From positions 1 through 31,083 of the forward strand of contig DDEX01000115.1 of assembly GCA_002336845.1 (NCBI GenBank): 31,083 bases of DNA. Direction: 5' to 3'. Of the stretch, positions 30,073 through 31,083 are shown one piece after another; positions within the stretch are counted from its first letter, which is position 1, and the number at the start of each line of letters is the position of its first letter. The notes under the pieces were generated by a model, which saw only the letters and a program-made list of their open reading frames with translations, did not search any database and was not told the origin of the DNA. Source of the stretch: Rhodobacteraceae bacterium UBA1943. GTDB lineage: Bacteria; Pseudomonadota; Alphaproteobacteria; Rhodobacterales; Rhodobacteraceae. The position numbers and the translations under genes were made by a program.

Positions 30073-30710
30073 GGTTTGTCCTGTATCGCCGTGTTGGCCA
30101 TCTTGCTGACACCGCAAATCCGGCGCATCGGCCCGTTTCCCATAGCACCAGGAAAAAGCCAGCGAATAGCCCCGCTCACCATGTGTTCACCAGCGCAGGT
30201 GACGGGTTCACGGTGGCTTGATCAAAGTGGGGCGCGGACGACATAGGGTCCACGCCAAGAGGGCCGTGTAGATCTCGAACTAGTTCGGGCGAGGAGGATT
30301 TTCCTTAGGGTCAGAACCCATTGATCCTCCGCATTCAGCGGGATTCAAGCTCCGCGAGGAGACGTCCTCCTCGGCCTTGATGAGGGTGGCGACCCTGGGC
30401 GAAGTCGAGCGTTACACGCGCACTGCCGACAGCTTGAAGATGGTCAAGCTGCTCGTAGAGGGCGCATGAAACGGGGCACAGAAGCCCAAAAGTGGGACAC
30501 GCCCGCAAAAGGCGCTGATTTCATTGCGGTTTCTGGAGAAAATCTGTCAGACGACACGGGTAAGTATCTCAGTCGGATTTTCATGCTATTGATTTTAAAT
30601 GACTATATTTCTTCTGCGATATGAGGGATTATCTCAAACGACATCTGAATTTATCTCAGCTTCACTTTTTAGGCTTGGCACCAGTTGGGTAGCAGGAGCA
30701 ATTCTTGGGA
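30073..30710. other. Intergenic region right of mprF
   Basis: The left part should carry the mprF promoter, but no convincing -35/-10 pair stands out. A 12-bp perfect palindrome CGAACTAGTTCG lies at 30276-30287. An integrase fragment is described separately. A 52-codon frame (30466-30624, MKRGTEAQKWDTPAKG start) overlaps the integrase stop by ATGA but resembles nothing I know. From about 30580 to 30700 the DNA becomes AT-rich, unlike the rest of the window, pointing to foreign origin. Confidence 0.5.
30326..30469 (+). pseudogene. C-terminal fragment of a tyrosine recombinase (integrase)
   Basis: The frame ends LMRVATLGEVERYTRTADSL followed by KMVKLLVEGA and TGA at 30467-30469. The block TLxEVERYTRxAD is the signature that contains the nucleophilic tyrosine of phage-type integrases. 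Upstream, HSAGFKLREETSSS resembles a damaged HSAHGLRK box. The TGH that normally precedes TLxEVERYTR is absent, so the fragment cannot be active. It is on the same strand as the mid-protein fragment at 21445-21560. Confidence 0.55.
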
Positions 30711-31083
30711 GTGAGGGCCAATCCAGACGGCGTTGCTCTTGTCGAAGGTTCGCCCTACGCAGAAAAGGGCAACCGCGCTGGCGGTCAGCGTCACTACTGG
30801 CGTGTGCTTGCCCGCGGGACGGACGAGACCCTCGGAGTTACAGCGCGAAGCCGTACGCCGATGGGTCGGAGACTGGAAGGCAAGTACTTGCCCTCCCGTA
30901 TGCAAGAGGTCACTAATCGGGAAATCTCTGAGCAAGCCATAGAGCTTGCTCAATTTTCTGACCGCAATAGCTCCACGGTGATCCCCGCATGGCCTCAACA
31001 CTATCCAATGTCCTGCGGTATTGGCGGACATCTCTGGCGGATGGTGCACTTGGTGAACTTGAACCGCTCCGGGTTTGCCGGGG
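30711..31083 (+). CDS. Unknown protein, 5' part (runs off window)
   Basis: An open frame from GTG 30711 (or TTG 30705) to the window edge, 124 codons with no stop. I do not recognise it. Visible segments are VALVEGSPYAEKGNRAGGQR, RVLARGTDETLGVTARSRTP, and EGKYLPSRMQEVTNREISEQ followed by AIELAQFSDRN. It is hydrophilic, mixed basic and acidic, without signal or membrane features. AGGAG lies 17-18 nt upstream of the GTG, too far for a good site. Third positions are less G/C-rich than in the core genes, which suggests transfer. A 126-codon frame on the opposite strand competes but looks less protein-like. Whether this is a real gene depends on sequence outside the window. Confidence 0.3.
   Translation, partial: MRANPDGVALVEGSPYAEKGNRAGGQRHYWRVLARGTDETLGVTARSRTPMGRRLEGKYLPSRMQEVTNREISEQAIELAQFSDRNSSTVIPAWPQHYPMSCGIGGHLWRMVHLVNLNRSGFAG

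Noticed and set aside
30276..30287. Palindrome CGAACTAGTTCG considered as an attachment or operator site
   Set aside because: A 12-bp palindrome alone is not enough. No duplicate copy or adjoining regulator supports a function.
30669..31049. Minus-strand 126-codon frame at the right edge
   Set aside because: It competes with the plus-strand open frame and has no motifs or ribosome-binding site. Neither is strong, but the plus frame reads more like protein.
1..31083. Search for tRNA, rRNA and CRISPR arrays
   Set aside because: No cloverleaf-like T-loop/anticodon pattern, rRNA sequence or regularly spaced direct repeats were seen by eye, and no scan was run.

Overview
The window (about 31 kb, high GC) reads as chromosome of an alphaproteobacterium of the Rhodobacteraceae type (Paracoccus/Rhodobacter-like). 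This rests on strong G/C bias at third codon positions, tightly packed ATGA-overlapping operons, an lpiA/mprF-acvB pair, a BetI/ChoX-type choline module and the PduX-like/CobC-like cobalamin side-chain pair. No species can be named from sequence alone. No rRNA, tRNA or CRISPR array was recognised.

Layout. (1) 1-257: the 5' end of ilvD, leaving the window on the minus strand. (2) 479-4850: a compact plus-strand operon of a PqqD-like protein, an HPr-kinase-like P-loop protein, two family-2 glycosyltransferases and a PF14907-type nucleotidyltransferase. It looks like RiPP or glycan tailoring without a recognisable precursor or cyclase. (3) 4851-5386 is hard to interpret and holds one weak ORF. 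(4) 5387-8230: GHMP kinase (PduX-like), threonine-phosphate decarboxylase (CobC/CobD) and aldose 1-epimerase, overlapping end to start. (5) 8220-11971, minus strand: a sulfate ABC operon (small unknown protein, sbp, cysT, cysW, cysA). (6) 12574-17375: fabF-like ketosynthase, frameshifted thiolase, MATE exporter, TetR regulator and a decayed SDR fragment. A perfect inverted repeat sits in the leading promoter. (7) 17372-20414: MFS exporter and aldo/keto reductase, divergent from a LysR regulator. (8) 20415-22110: a scarred region with strong hairpins, an Lrp/AsnC regulator, a tyrosine-recombinase fragment and an IS5-type transposase remnant. (9) 22218-25889: a BetI-type TetR domain fused to an HSL-type alpha/beta hydrolase, a zinc alcohol dehydrogenase and a ChoX-like choline-binding protein. 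(10) 26093-30072, minus strand: mprF/lpiA and acvB, for making and hydrolysing aminoacyl-phosphatidylglycerol. (11) 30073-31083: a second integrase fragment and an open unknown ORF with atypical composition.

The most interesting part is region 9. The regulator that would normally repress choline catabolism is covalently joined to an esterase-like domain. It has a long palindrome just upstream, overlaps a dehydrogenase and is followed by a choline-type periplasmic binding protein without its ABC partners. I infer a self-contained sensor-enzyme module for a choline ester or related quaternary amine. Regions 2 and 6 are the next most unusual. The two integrase fragments flank regions 9 and 10 on the same strand, which suggests that stretch may have been inserted or rearranged.
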